Shown in pieces: positions 1-6,402 of a DNA stretch of 8,935 bases (positions within the stretch are counted from its first letter, which is position 1; each line of letters starts with the position of its first letter). The position numbers and the translations under genes were made by a program. The notes under the pieces are model-generated. The model was not told the origin of the DNA. It did no database searches and worked only from the letters and a program-made list of their open reading frames with translations. Source of the stretch: Bacteroidaceae bacterium (lineage in GTDB: Bacteria; Bacteroidota; Bacteroidia; Bacteroidales; Bacteroidaceae). Location of the stretch: contig CAAHEN010000178.1 of NCBI GenBank assembly GCA_900772575.1, forward strand, positions 1-8,935, in the 5' to 3' direction.

Positions 1-272
1 GAGCCTATATAGCGGCCCGTGGCCGTGTTGCGGAGATAATAATAGCCATCTCCCGTGCCGGTCGGCACGAGCTGCCAGAACTGCCGCTGCGCGTTGTCCT
101 GCGCCTTGACCACAAGACTGCCGTCGGCTTCCTCGGTCATGTACTGCGAGTCGTTGGTGAAGCTGCGGATGAAGTAGACCTTCCCCTCCTCCGTTTCGGA
201 GGCTTGCGCACCTGCCGTCAAGGGCAGGAAGAGGGCCATTGCGGCGATTGCCGTGTGTAGCAACTTGTTCAT
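1..272 (-). CDS. Secreted protein with ricin-like beta-trefoil N-terminus (partial, 3' end outside window)
   Basis: Only the first 90 codons are visible; the frame runs open off the left edge. The ATG at 272 is followed by a clear signal peptide: MNKLL, then a hydrophobic stretch (about residues 8-20) and a likely cleavage after the Ala at about 22 (TAGAQA). The mature part begins KVYFIRSF and continues with the pattern tolerated-ligand DGSLVV, then RQFWQLVP and YYYLRNTATGRYIG. Alternating hydrophobic strands with a Q-x-W-like element and 'YLRNTATGRYI' are typical of the beta-trefoil (ricin B / RICIN) modules found at the start of many Bacteroidales secreted glycan-binding or glycan-degrading proteins. 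The fold is inferred from pattern only, and any catalytic domain would lie outside the window. The gene starts 29 nt downstream of the flavodiiron protein stop on the same strand, so it may be co-transcribed with it or have its own promoter inside that gene. Confidence 0.72.
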   Translation of the reverse strand, partial: MNKLLHTAIAAMALFLPLTAGAQASETEEGKVYFIRSFTNDSQYMTEEADGSLVVKAQDNAQRQFWQLVPTGTGDGYYYLRNTATGRYIG

Positions 273-301
273 GGTGCATGCGTGTTGGACTGGTTTGTGA
301 A

Positions 302-1492
302 TCACGCCTTCTCGGCCAGGATCGCCTCGGCGATGGTGCGGCCGAGCACGCGGGCATGGCTGAGCGCCTCAGCGCTAGCGCCCTGTTTCCACTCGACGGG
401 ACAGGCCACCTGCGTCATCTTCATCTGTGCGTTGTAGCCCTCGATGACCTTGACGGCCTGCGCGCTCCAGGTGAACCCACCGAAGTACCCCAGCTTGTGC
501 TTGCTGACCTCGCGGCCCGCCAGGCGCTTGAGCAGGTCTTCGACCACGGGATAGAGGCCACCGTTATAGGTCGGGCCGCCGATGGCCAGGCCGCTGTAGC
601 GGAACACGTCGGCCAGCACGTACGAGGGCTGCGAGACGCTCAGGTTGTGGACGATGATTTTCCGCAATCCCGCCTCGGCGGCCCCTTCGGCGACGGCCTC
701 GGCTACGCGCTGCGTGTTGCCGTACATCGAGCCGTAGCAGACGACGAGGCCGGGGTGTGTCTCGCCGTGGCTCAGGCGGCGGTAGGTCTCAATGGCGCGG
801 GGCACGTTTTCGGTCCACACCGGGCCGTGCGTAGAGCAGATCATGCGGATGTCGAGCGCCCCGAGCTTGCGGAGGGCCGTCTTCACCGGTGCGCAGAACT
901 TGCCCAAGATGGCGGCGAAGTAGCGCTCCATCTCCGGCCAGTAGGGCTCGGCGTCCATCTGCGTGTCGATCACGGCGCCGTTGAGCGCCCCGAAACAGCC
1001 GAAGGCGTCGCCCGTGAAGAGCACGCCCTCCTCGGCGATGTGCGTCACCATCGTCTCCGGCCAGTGGAGCATGGGCGTCAGGTGGAAGGTCAGCGTGCGG
1101 CTGCCCAGCGGCAGCGTGGTGCCTTCGGCGACGAGCACGTCGCCTTCGGTGGAGAGGCCATAGAAGCCTTGCACCATCTCGAAGGTCTTCTTGTTGCCCA
1201 CCAGCCGGATGCCCGGATAATACTGGCGGATGAGGGCGATGGAGCCGGAGTGGTCGGGCTCCATGTGGTTGATGATGAGATAGTCGATGGGGCGGTCGCC
1301 GATGGCGGCGTGGATATTGTCGAGAAACTCGGCGAAGAAGGCCACGTCGACAGTATCGATGAGGGCGATTTTCTCATCGGCGACGATGTAGGAGTTGTAT
1401 GAGACGCCCATCGGGAGCAGCCACAGACCCTCGAAACGGTGTTTCACGCGGTCGTTGACGCCGACGTAGAAGATGTTGTCTTTGATTTGCAT
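302..1492 (-). CDS. Flavodiiron protein (A-type flavoprotein, FprA-like), O2/NO reductase
   Basis: This 396-residue protein has the two-domain core of flavodiiron proteins. The N-terminal metallo-beta-lactamase-like domain (about 1-245) carries the di-iron ligands in order: H76, E78, D80 and H81 in NHMEPDHSG, H143 in MLHWPE, D162 in FTGDAFG and H222 in STHGPVW. The C-terminal flavodoxin domain (about 248-396) has the FMN phosphate loop YGSMYGNTQ (253-261) and the GGPTYNGG and GGFTWS loops. No rubredoxin or flavin reductase domain is fused, so electrons must come from a separate donor. The family reduces O2 to water and/or NO to N2O in the cytoplasm, protecting anaerobes; which substrate is preferred cannot be told from sequence. 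The length matches simple two-domain members. The start at 1492 is the first ATG and begins MQIKDNIFYVGV, the expected N-terminal strand. A candidate promoter lies about 52 bp upstream. Confidence 0.96.
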   Translation of the reverse strand: MQIKDNIFYVGVNDRVKHRFEGLWLLPMGVSYNSYIVADEKIALIDTVDVAFFAEFLDNIHAAIGDRPIDYLIINHMEPDHSGSIALIRQYYPGIRLVGNKKTFEMVQGFYGLSTEGDVLVAEGTTLPLGSRTLTFHLTPMLHWPETMVTHIAEEGVLFTGDAFGCFGALNGAVIDTQMDAEPYWPEMERYFAAILGKFCAPVKTALRKLGALDIRMICSTHGPVWTENVPRAIETYRRLSHGETHPGLVVCYGSMYGNTQRVAEAVAEGAAEAGLRKIIVHNLSVSQPSYVLADVFRYSGLAIGGPTYNGGLYPVVEDLLKRLAGREVSKHKLGYFGGFTWSAQAVKVIEGYNAQMKMTQVACPVEWKQGASAEALSHARVLGRTIAEAILAEKA

Positions 1493-1518
1493 GGTGGTAA
1501 AGAGCTATGAAGTGATTC

Positions 1519-1532
1519 GCGGCATGTGCCGC
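1519..1532. repeat. Short inverted repeat, 6-2-6, in flavodiiron leader
   Basis: The sequence GCGGCA-TG-TGCCGC is a perfect 6-bp inverted repeat with a 2-nt centre. It lies between the candidate -7 element at 1544-1551 and the flavodiiron ATG, so it would fall in the 5' leader, just downstream of the likely transcription start. It could be an operator for a dimeric regulator. A 2-nt loop is too tight for a good RNA hairpin unless pairs open. It may also be chance in GC-rich sequence. Confidence 0.35.
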
Positions 1533-1543
1533 CGCGACATTTG

Positions 1544-1551
1544 CAAAATTA
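1544..1551 (-). promoter_or_regulatory. Candidate -7 element TAATTTTG for the flavodiiron gene
   Basis: Read on the minus strand, 1551 to 1544 is TAATTTTG. It matches the TAnnTTTG -7 consensus known for Bacteroidota primary sigma promoters and lies 52 bp upstream of the ATG at 1492. No convincing TTTG-type -33 element sits at the expected distance, so this is a motif match only. A second match, TATATTTG, occurs at 1646-1639 on the same strand and could be an alternative. Confidence 0.42.
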
Positions 1552-1638
1552 CGCATTTTCCAAGAACTGGCCCCTTGCCTCCCTCTAAAATTGAAAGGGG
1601 AAGAGGAAGTCTGGCACTGAGCTCCGGGTGCATGGACA

Positions 1639-1646
1639 CAAATATA
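1639..1646 (-). promoter_or_regulatory. Second candidate -7 element TATATTTG, minus strand
   Basis: Minus-strand 1646 to 1639 reads TATATTTG, a full match to TAnnTTTG. It would give the flavodiiron transcript a leader of about 140 nt. No -33 element is evident upstream. In GC-rich DNA such matches are less common by chance than in AT-rich genomes, but this remains a motif match. Confidence 0.28.
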
Positions 1647-1817
1647 ACGCCTCGCATCCGCCACTTCACTTTTTCTTGCGCCGCTCGCCCCGCCAGCACC
1701 TCCGCCCATCTTGACCGCCCCGCCCTGTCCAGCCGTCGCCACCCAGCACACCAATGACGGGAGAATGCCATGTCGCGGGCGCACATGCTAATTTATATTA
1801 AGCGATTTATGGCGCCG

Positions 1818-1831
1818 CCAAAAAGTTTTGG
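1818..1831. repeat. Short inverted repeat CCAAAA-AG-TTTTGG upstream of lipoprotein promoter
   Basis: A perfect 6-bp inverted repeat with a 2-nt centre. It ends 30 bp before the TAACTTTG element at 1862-1869, roughly the place where an activator or repressor dimer would bind just upstream of the -33 region. It is more AT-rich than its surroundings, which makes it stand out. No factor can be assigned. Confidence 0.35.
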
Positions 1832-1861
1832 GCCGAGCGGCTGAGCATTGAGAGAAATGAC

Positions 1862-1869
1862 TAACTTTG
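1862..1869 (+). promoter_or_regulatory. Candidate -7 element TAACTTTG for the OmpA/TPR lipoprotein gene
   Basis: TAACTTTG fits the Bacteroidota TAnnTTTG consensus and lies 48 bp before the ATG at 1918. Transcription would begin near 1875 and give a leader of about 43 nt. The leader from 1880 on is A/T-rich and lacks a Shine-Dalgarno sequence, as is usual for well-translated Bacteroidota genes. The -33 region shows no clear TTTG at the expected spacing; the TTTTG at 1826-1830 is too far away. Confidence 0.5.
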
Positions 1870-1917
1870 CCCCACTGAACAATACCGGAAACACCAATTA
1901 TACCACTTTAAATAGAT

Positions 1918-3618
1918 ATGCAAAGTAAAATCTACTTGTCATTGGCACTGGCTTCGTCAGTGGCGCTGACATCGTGCAACAAGCTCGGCGAACTCTCCGC
2001 CGACAATTTCACGGTTACCCCCTCTCCCCTAGAGGCCGTGAGCGGAAAGGTGCCCGTCACCATCAACGGGCGCTTTCCTGAGAAGTACATGAAGAAGAAA
2101 GCCGTCGTCTCTGTCATTCCCGTACTGCGCTATGCAGGCGGCGAGGCCCAGGGACAGTCCGCCACCTTCCAAGGTGAGAAGGTACAGGGCAACAACCAGG
2201 AAATCTCCTACAAGGTGGGCGGTAACTATACCATGAAGAATTCCTTCACCTACGTGCCCGAGATGGCCAAGAGCGAGCTCTACCTGACGTTCGACGCCAA
2301 GGTGGGCAAGAAGACCGTCAAGGTGCCTGAGGTCAAGGTGGCCGACGGCGTGATCGCCACGTCGACCCTGCTCAGCCGCACGGCCGGCAGTGCCAACTCT
2401 GCCACCGGCGAGGACAAGTACCAGTACGCCATCGCACAGTCCAAGGAAGGCCAGATCAAGTACCTCATCAACCAGGCCAACATCCGCACCAGCGAGCTCA
2501 AGAGCGTATCGGTGAAGGACTTCGTCAAGACGCTCCGCGACATCAAGGCTGACCAGAAGGGCTTCCAGCTCGACGGCATCGAGGTGTCTGCCTACGCTTC
2601 GCCCGACGGCACGCTCGACTTCAACACCCAGCTCGCCGAGAAGCGCCAGAACACGTCGTCCTCCTATGTCAAGAAGCAGCTCAAGGACATCAAGCTCGAC
2701 GGCGACATCGACGCCAAGTACACAGCTGAGGACTGGGACGGCTTCCAGAAACTCGTCTCTGCCTCCAACATCCAGGACAAGGACGTCATTCTCCGCGTCC
2801 TCTCGATGTACCAGGATCCCGAAGAGCGCGAGAAGCAGATTCGCAACATCTCTGCCGCCTTCCGTGAGCTCGCCGACGAGATCCTGCCCGAACTGCGCCG
2901 CGCCCGCATGACCATCAACTACAACATCATCGGCCGCACGGACGACGAAATCAAGGCTCAGTACAAGGAGGATCCCTCCAAGCTCTCTGTCGAGGAACTG
3001 CTCTACAACGCTACGCTCACTGACAACGCCGCTGACAAAGAGGACATCTACAAGACAGCCGCCAAGCAGTATCCCAGTGACTACCGCGCCTACAACAACC
3101 TAGCTCAGCTCGCCTACCAGAAGGGTGACATCGCCACGGCCCAGAACTACCTGAAGGAGGCTCTGGCCAAGAACAGCAGCTCTGCCGAGGCCAACGCCAA
3201 CCAGGCGCTCATAGAGCTCGTCAACGGCAACACCGCAGCTGCTGAGGCCGCCCTCGGCAAGGCCACCACGGCCAAGAACTACAACGAGGTGCTCGGCAAC
3301 CTGAACATCGCCAAGGGCAACTACGCACAGGCTGTCCAGGACTTCGGCAACACGAAGACCAACAGCGCCGCCCTGGCTCAGATCCTGAACAAGGACTACA
3401 CCTCCGCTGCCCAGACGCTCGGCGCCATCAGCAACGCCGACGCCACCACGAGCTATCTCAAGGCCATCGTCGCCGCCCGCACGAAGCAGACTTCCACCGC
3501 CATCGCCGCCCTCAAGGACGCCATCGCCAAGGACGCTTCGCTCAAGAGCCGCGCCGCCAACGACCTGGAGTTTGCCTCTCTCTTCAGCGACAGCAACTTC
3601 CTGAGCCTCGTGAAGTAA
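1918..3618 (+). CDS. Outer-membrane-type lipoprotein with OmpA-like region and TPR repeats
   Basis: This is a 566-residue lipoprotein. The signal peptide ends in a lipobox (LTSC), with the lipidated Cys at 20. Residues about 28-145 form a beta-rich region with two similar stretches on polymer-like charged strands. Residues about 175-260 resemble an OmpA C-terminal (peptidoglycan-associating) fold: a strand with LINQANIR, then IEVSAYASPDGTLDFN and LAEKRQ, which parallels the 'G(Y/H)ASPEG..N..LS..RA' signature. About 260-340 is a charged helical insertion. From about 355 to the end there are TPR-like helical pairs, best at 387-418 (YRAYNNLAQLAYQKGDIATA) and 422-450, then degenerate, Ala-rich copies. 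The same architecture is widespread in Bacteroidales, but I know no assigned role; a structural or scaffold job at the periplasmic face of the outer membrane is inference. Strong use of AAG, AAC, ATC and CTC codons suggests high expression. A promoter motif lies upstream and tandem stem-loops follow the stop. Confidence 0.9.
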   Translation: MQSKIYLSLALASSVALTSCNKLGELSADNFTVTPSPLEAVSGKVPVTINGRFPEKYMKKKAVVSVIPVLRYAGGEAQGQSATFQGEKVQGNNQEISYKVGGNYTMKNSFTYVPEMAKSELYLTFDAKVGKKTVKVPEVKVADGVIATSTLLSRTAGSANSATGEDKYQYAIAQSKEGQIKYLINQANIRTSELKSVSVKDFVKTLRDIKADQKGFQLDGIEVSAYASPDGTLDFNTQLAEKRQNTSSSYVKKQLKDIKLDGDIDAKYTAEDWDGFQKLVSASNIQDKDVILRVLSMYQDPEEREKQIRNISAAFRELADEILPELRRARMTINYNIIGRTDDEIKAQYKEDPSKLSVEELLYNATLTDNAADKEDIYKTAAKQYPSDYRAYNNLAQLAYQKGDIATAQNYLKEALAKNSSSAEANANQALIELVNGNTAAAEAALGKATTAKNYNEVLGNLNIAKGNYAQAVQDFGNTKTNSAALAQILNKDYTSAAQTLGAISNADATTSYLKAIVAARTKQTSTAIAALKDAIAKDASLKSRAANDLEFASLFSDSNFLSLVK

Positions 3619-3637
3619 GGCGACACTATTCCCAGAC

Positions 3638-3676
3638 GTCTCTCCCCGGCGCTCTGTCGCCGCGAGGGGAAGAGAC
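3638..3676 (+). other. Stem-loop 1 after lipoprotein gene
   Basis: GTCTCT (3638-3643) pairs with AGAGAC (3671-3676). CCCC (3644-3647) pairs with GGGG (3666-3669), with one bulged A at 3670. An inner GGCG/CGCC stem (3648-3651 with 3658-3661) closes a 6-nt loop, and GCGA (3662-3665) is bulged. It starts 19 nt after the stop at 3618 and has no following T-run. It may stabilise the 3' end of the lipoprotein mRNA rather than terminate it. Confidence 0.5.
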
Positions 3677-3692
3677 ACACAGCAACACATGC

Positions 3693-3738
3693 GAGAGCCC
3701 GAGGCAGCCTGTCACTGCCCCGGGCTCTCTGCCTTTTT
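3693..3738 (+). terminator. Intrinsic terminator after OmpA/TPR lipoprotein gene
   Basis: GAGAGCCCG (3693-3701) pairs fully with CGGGCTCTC (3721-3729). After one A/C mismatch the stem continues as GGCAG/CTGCC (3703-3707 with 3715-3719) around a 7-nt loop. The stem is followed by TGCC and five T residues (3734-3738). That is a strong Rho-independent terminator for the lipoprotein mRNA, placed only 46 nt before the next ATG. Confidence 0.8.
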
Positions 3739-3745
3739 CCGACCA

Positions 3746-3767
3746 GGGCCGCCGGCCTACGGCGCCC
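3746..3767 (+). other. Stem-loop 3 in leader of thioredoxin-fold lipoprotein
   Basis: GGGC (3746-3749) pairs with GCCC (3764-3767) and GCCG (3751-3754) with CGGC (3760-3763), with one bulged C and a 5-nt loop (GCCTA). It lies between the terminator T-run and the ATG at 3785. It could modulate initiation, but it may be incidental in GC-rich sequence. Confidence 0.35.
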
Positions 3768-3784
3768 GAAGACAAATCCCCATC

Positions 3785-4807
3785 ATGAAACATGCTTCCA
3801 GCCTGTGTCGCACGGCCCTGTCCCTGCTCGTCGCGGCACTGCTCACGGCGGCCTGCTCACAGCCCAAAGACCGCTTCCGCTTCTCCGGGAGCATAGACGG
3901 CGTCAGCCAGGCCGAGCTCTACATCTACAGTGACGACGGCACCATGGATGGCGTGGACACCATCCGCATCGACGGCGGCAAGTTCGACTATGAGCGGCAA
4001 CTGGCGCAGCCGGCGGTACTCGTCATCCTCTACCCCAACTTCTCGCAGACCTACATCGTCGCCGAGCCCGGCGCCCATGTCAAGATGGCGGGAAATGCCG
4101 CCCGCCTCTCGGAGGCCGACATCTCGGGGACGCAGAATAACGAGATGCTGACGGACTTCCGCCGGCAGGTGAGCGGCAAGCGCGATGCCGACGCCCGCCT
4201 CGCCGCCACACAGTTCATCCGCGCCAACAAGGCGACGCTGGCGGCCTATGCCGTCTTCAAACAGTACTTCGCCAGTGCGCAGTATCCCGATCCGGCCACG
4301 ACACGCAGCCTGCTCACCGACCTGCGCGGCGCCCAACCGCGCAACGCCGCCCTCACGGCCCTCGACAGCCGCTTGCGGCGGCAACTGGCCACCGCGCCGG
4401 GTGAGGCGCTGCCGCCGTTCAGCCTGAAGGGCATCGACGGCCACACCTACACCAACGCCGCATTCAGCGGACGACCGCTCATCGTGGCCATCGCCGCCAC
4501 CTGGGCCAGTGAGAGTGCCACCCTCTATGAGGCCCTCTCCCGCATCCGCCGCGCCTATGGTGGCCGCATCGGCCTGCTGCTCGTCTCGCTCGACGCCGAC
4601 AGCGAGACCTGCCGGCAGCGCTTGCGGCGTGACAGCCTCTACTGTCCCGCCGTCTGCGACGGCAAGGCCTTCGACAGCCAGGCGGCACTGGCCTTCGGCG
4701 CCGACCGCGTGCCGGGCAACCTGCTCGTCGGGGCCGATGGGCGCATCATCGCCCGCGACCTGGCACCGGAAGAACTGGAGCGCCGCGCGGCTGATGTCCT
4801 GCGCTGA
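3785..4807 (+). CDS. Thioredoxin-fold lipoprotein (DUF4369-like N-terminus) lacking the CxxC pair
   Basis: From the ATG at 3785 the protein has 340 residues. A longer frame back to 3689 exists, but it would translate the terminator stem. The chosen start gives a proper lipoprotein signal peptide (MKHASSLCRT, hydrophobic core, lipobox LTAAC, lipidated C24). Residues about 31-120 look like DUF4369: a beta-sandwich with GSIDGVSQAELYIY, DTIRIDGGKFDYE and QTYIVAEPGAHVKM. About 120-205 is helical. About 207-340 is a TlpA/AhpC-like thioredoxin domain (LPPFSLKGIDGHTYT, VAIAATW, VSLDADS, VGADGRII) with a proline at 310 in the cis-Pro position. Where a redox-active member has WCxxC, this one has W240-A-S-E-S, so both cysteines are lost. 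Other Bacteroidota paralogues also lack CxxC. It is probably periplasmic-facing and non-oxidoreductive, perhaps binding or chaperoning. The gap to comM is 37 nt, which suggests one transcript. Confidence 0.88.
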   Translation: MKHASSLCRTALSLLVAALLTAACSQPKDRFRFSGSIDGVSQAELYIYSDDGTMDGVDTIRIDGGKFDYERQLAQPAVLVILYPNFSQTYIVAEPGAHVKMAGNAARLSEADISGTQNNEMLTDFRRQVSGKRDADARLAATQFIRANKATLAAYAVFKQYFASAQYPDPATTRSLLTDLRGAQPRNAALTALDSRLRRQLATAPGEALPPFSLKGIDGHTYTNAAFSGRPLIVAIAATWASESATLYEALSRIRRAYGGRIGLLLVSLDADSETCRQRLRRDSLYCPAVCDGKAFDSQAALAFGADRVPGNLLVGADGRIIARDLAPEELERRAADVLR

Positions 4808-4844
4808 CACCTCCCAGACATAGCCATTCCACTCACTACCGCCC

Positions 4845-6383
4845 ATGCTAGTAAAAATCAACACGGCAGCGCTCAACGGCCTCACCGCCATGCCCGTATC
4901 GACAGAGGTCAACGTCTGCAAGGGCGACCAGTTTTTCATGGTCGGCCTGCCCGACAACGCCGTGCGCGAGAGCCGTATGCGCGTCACCAGCGCACTCTCC
5001 AACTCGGGGTTCCACCTGCCCATCTCGCAGGTGACGGTCAACTTTGCTCCTGCCGACACGCGCAAGGAGGGCTCAGGCTACGACCTGCCGCTCGCCATCG
5101 GCCTGCTCGCTGCCAATCGCCTCGTCAGCCACGACCGGCTTGCCACATGCATGCTCGTCGGCGAACTCGGGCTCGACGGCACACTGCGCCCTGTCAAGGG
5201 GGCACTGCCCATTGCCATCAAGGCCCGGGCGGAGCGCTATGACTGCCTCATCGTGCCCCGTGAGAACGCCCGCGAGGCCGCCGTTGTCAACCGCCTGAAG
5301 GTCTACGGCGCACAGTCGCTCGCGGAAGTGGTCGGCCTGCTCAATGGCGACACGTCGCTCAGCCCTGTCGAAGTCGACACACGCGCTGAGTTCTACGCCG
5401 CGCAAGCGGACTATCCGCTCGACTTTGCCGACGTCAAGGGGCAGGCCGGCGTCAAGCGGGCCTGTGAGGTCGCCGCCGCCGGCGGGCACAACATTCTTCT
5501 CGTCGGCAGTCCGGGCTGTGGCAAGAGCATGATGGCCAAGCGCATACCGTCCATCTTGCCCCAGCTGACGCTGGCCGAGAGCTTGGAGACCACGCAGATT
5601 CACTCCGTAGCGGGCAAGCTCGACGGTGATGCGTCGCTCATCACGCGCCGCCCCTTCCGCAGTCCGCACCACACCATCTCCGACGTGGCGCTCATCGGCG
5701 GCGGCGTCAACCTGCAGCCGGGCGAAATCTCGCTGGCCCACAACGGCGTGCTCTTTCTCGACGAACTGCCGGAGTTCAGCCGCTCGGCACTGGAAACGCT
5801 GCGCCAGCCGCTGGAGGATCGCGCCATCACCATCTCGCGGGCCAAGTACAGCGCAACGCTCCCTTGCTCGTTCATGCTCGTGGCGTCGATGAACCCTTGT
5901 CCGTGTGGCTACTACAACCACCCGACGCATGCCTGCGCCTGCAGTCCGGGACAGATTCAGCGCTACATGAACAAGATCTCGGGGCCACTGCTCGACCGCA
6001 TCGACATCCAGGTGGAGGTGACGCCGGTGCCGCTCACCGAACTGGCTGCGGCGCCAGCCGGTGAGCCCAGCAGCGCCATCCGAGAGCGGGTGATCAGGGC
6101 CCGCGACGTGCAGACGCGGCGCTTCGCTGACGTCAAGGGCGTTTACTGCAACGCCCAGATGTCGGCCCGCCTTCTGGAGCGCTTTGCCCGCCCCGACGAA
6201 GGCGGCGCCTCGCGGCTGGACAGGGCGATGAAGGCCCTCGACCTCTCGGCCAGGGCCTACGAGCGCATCCTCAAGGTGGCGCGTACCATCGCTGACCTCG
6301 ACGGGGCCGACTGCGTCGGCGCGGAGCACGTGGCCGAAGCCGTCGGCTACCGCAACCTCGACCGCGCCTCGTGGGGCGAGTAG
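4845..6383 (+). CDS. comM: ComM/YifB family Mg-chelatase-like AAA+ ATPase
   Basis: This 512-residue protein has the complete ComM/YifB layout. The N-terminal Lon-like S5 fold region (about 1-170) includes VGLPDNAVRESRMRV, the NFAPAD and SGYDLPLAIG segments and VGELGLDG. The central AAA+ domain has Walker A GSPGCGKS (221-228), FRSPHHTISD (271-280), Walker B VLFLDE (302-307) and LLDRIDIQVEV (382-392) with the candidate arginine finger R385. A NPCPCGYY...HACACSPG cysteine cluster (C352, C354, C364, C366) follows the sensor region, as is usual for the family. The C-terminal Mg_chelatase_C helical domain spans about 415-510 and ends YRNLDR. ComM is a hexameric DNA branch-migration helicase that helps integrate transforming DNA in naturally competent bacteria; homologues occur in many species with no known competence. 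No motif is missing. It begins at the first ATG, 37 nt after the thioredoxin-fold lipoprotein stop. Confidence 0.97.
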   Translation: MLVKINTAALNGLTAMPVSTEVNVCKGDQFFMVGLPDNAVRESRMRVTSALSNSGFHLPISQVTVNFAPADTRKEGSGYDLPLAIGLLAANRLVSHDRLATCMLVGELGLDGTLRPVKGALPIAIKARAERYDCLIVPRENAREAAVVNRLKVYGAQSLAEVVGLLNGDTSLSPVEVDTRAEFYAAQADYPLDFADVKGQAGVKRACEVAAAGGHNILLVGSPGCGKSMMAKRIPSILPQLTLAESLETTQIHSVAGKLDGDASLITRRPFRSPHHTISDVALIGGGVNLQPGEISLAHNGVLFLDELPEFSRSALETLRQPLEDRAITISRAKYSATLPCSFMLVASMNPCPCGYYNHPTHACACSPGQIQRYMNKISGPLLDRIDIQVEVTPVPLTELAAAPAGEPSSAIRERVIRARDVQTRRFADVKGVYCNAQMSARLLERFARPDEGGASRLDRAMKALDLSARAYERILKVARTIADLDGADCVGAEHVAEAVGYRNLDRASWGE

Positions 6384-6402
6384 AGCCTGCCTGAAACCGC
6401 AA

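Larger units (their letters stand above)
1493..1917. other. Divergent intergenic region between flavodiiron gene and OmpA/TPR lipoprotein gene
   Basis: This 425-bp gap separates two divergently transcribed genes. It holds candidate -7 elements for both directions and two 6-2-6 inverted repeats (1519-1532 and 1818-1831). The middle, about 1655-1755, is strongly pyrimidine-rich on the plus strand. Open frames exist across it on both strands, but none has a recognisable product or a convincing start, and they run through low-complexity Ser/Arg/Pro-type translations typical of GC-rich non-coding frames. I recognise no structured RNA here. Confidence 0.6.

Noticed and set aside
239..1402. Long open frame of 387 codons on the plus strand, antisense to the flavodiiron gene
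   Set aside because: The minus-strand frame has all di-iron ligands and a flavodoxin domain. The antisense frame is stop-poor only because GC-rich codons leave few stops; its translation is His/Asp/Arg/Val-rich without a recognisable fold.
1374..1786. Two minus-strand frames of 136 and 93 codons in the divergent intergenic region
   Set aside because: No recognisable domain or signal peptide; one overlaps the start of the flavodiiron gene and both cross candidate promoter motifs.
3100..3690. 196-codon minus-strand frame opposite the TPR region
   Set aside because: Mirror of a repetitive Ala-rich coding region; Gly/Val/Leu-rich translation without a start context or known domain.
3689..3784. 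N-terminal extension of the thioredoxin-fold lipoprotein to an ATG at 3689
   Set aside because: The extra 32 residues would be translated from the terminator stem-loop and would bury the signal peptide; the start at 3785 gives a proper lipoprotein leader.
4643..4657. CPAVC as the displaced redox motif of the thioredoxin-fold lipoprotein
   Set aside because: It has three, not two, residues between the cysteines and lies well away in sequence from the normal active-site loop; redox function cannot be supported from sequence.
3857..5065. Long minus-strand frame opposite the thioredoxin-fold lipoprotein and the start of comM
   Set aside because: It crosses the boundary of two well-supported plus-strand genes and their intergenic gap; composition is that of a GC-rich shadow frame.
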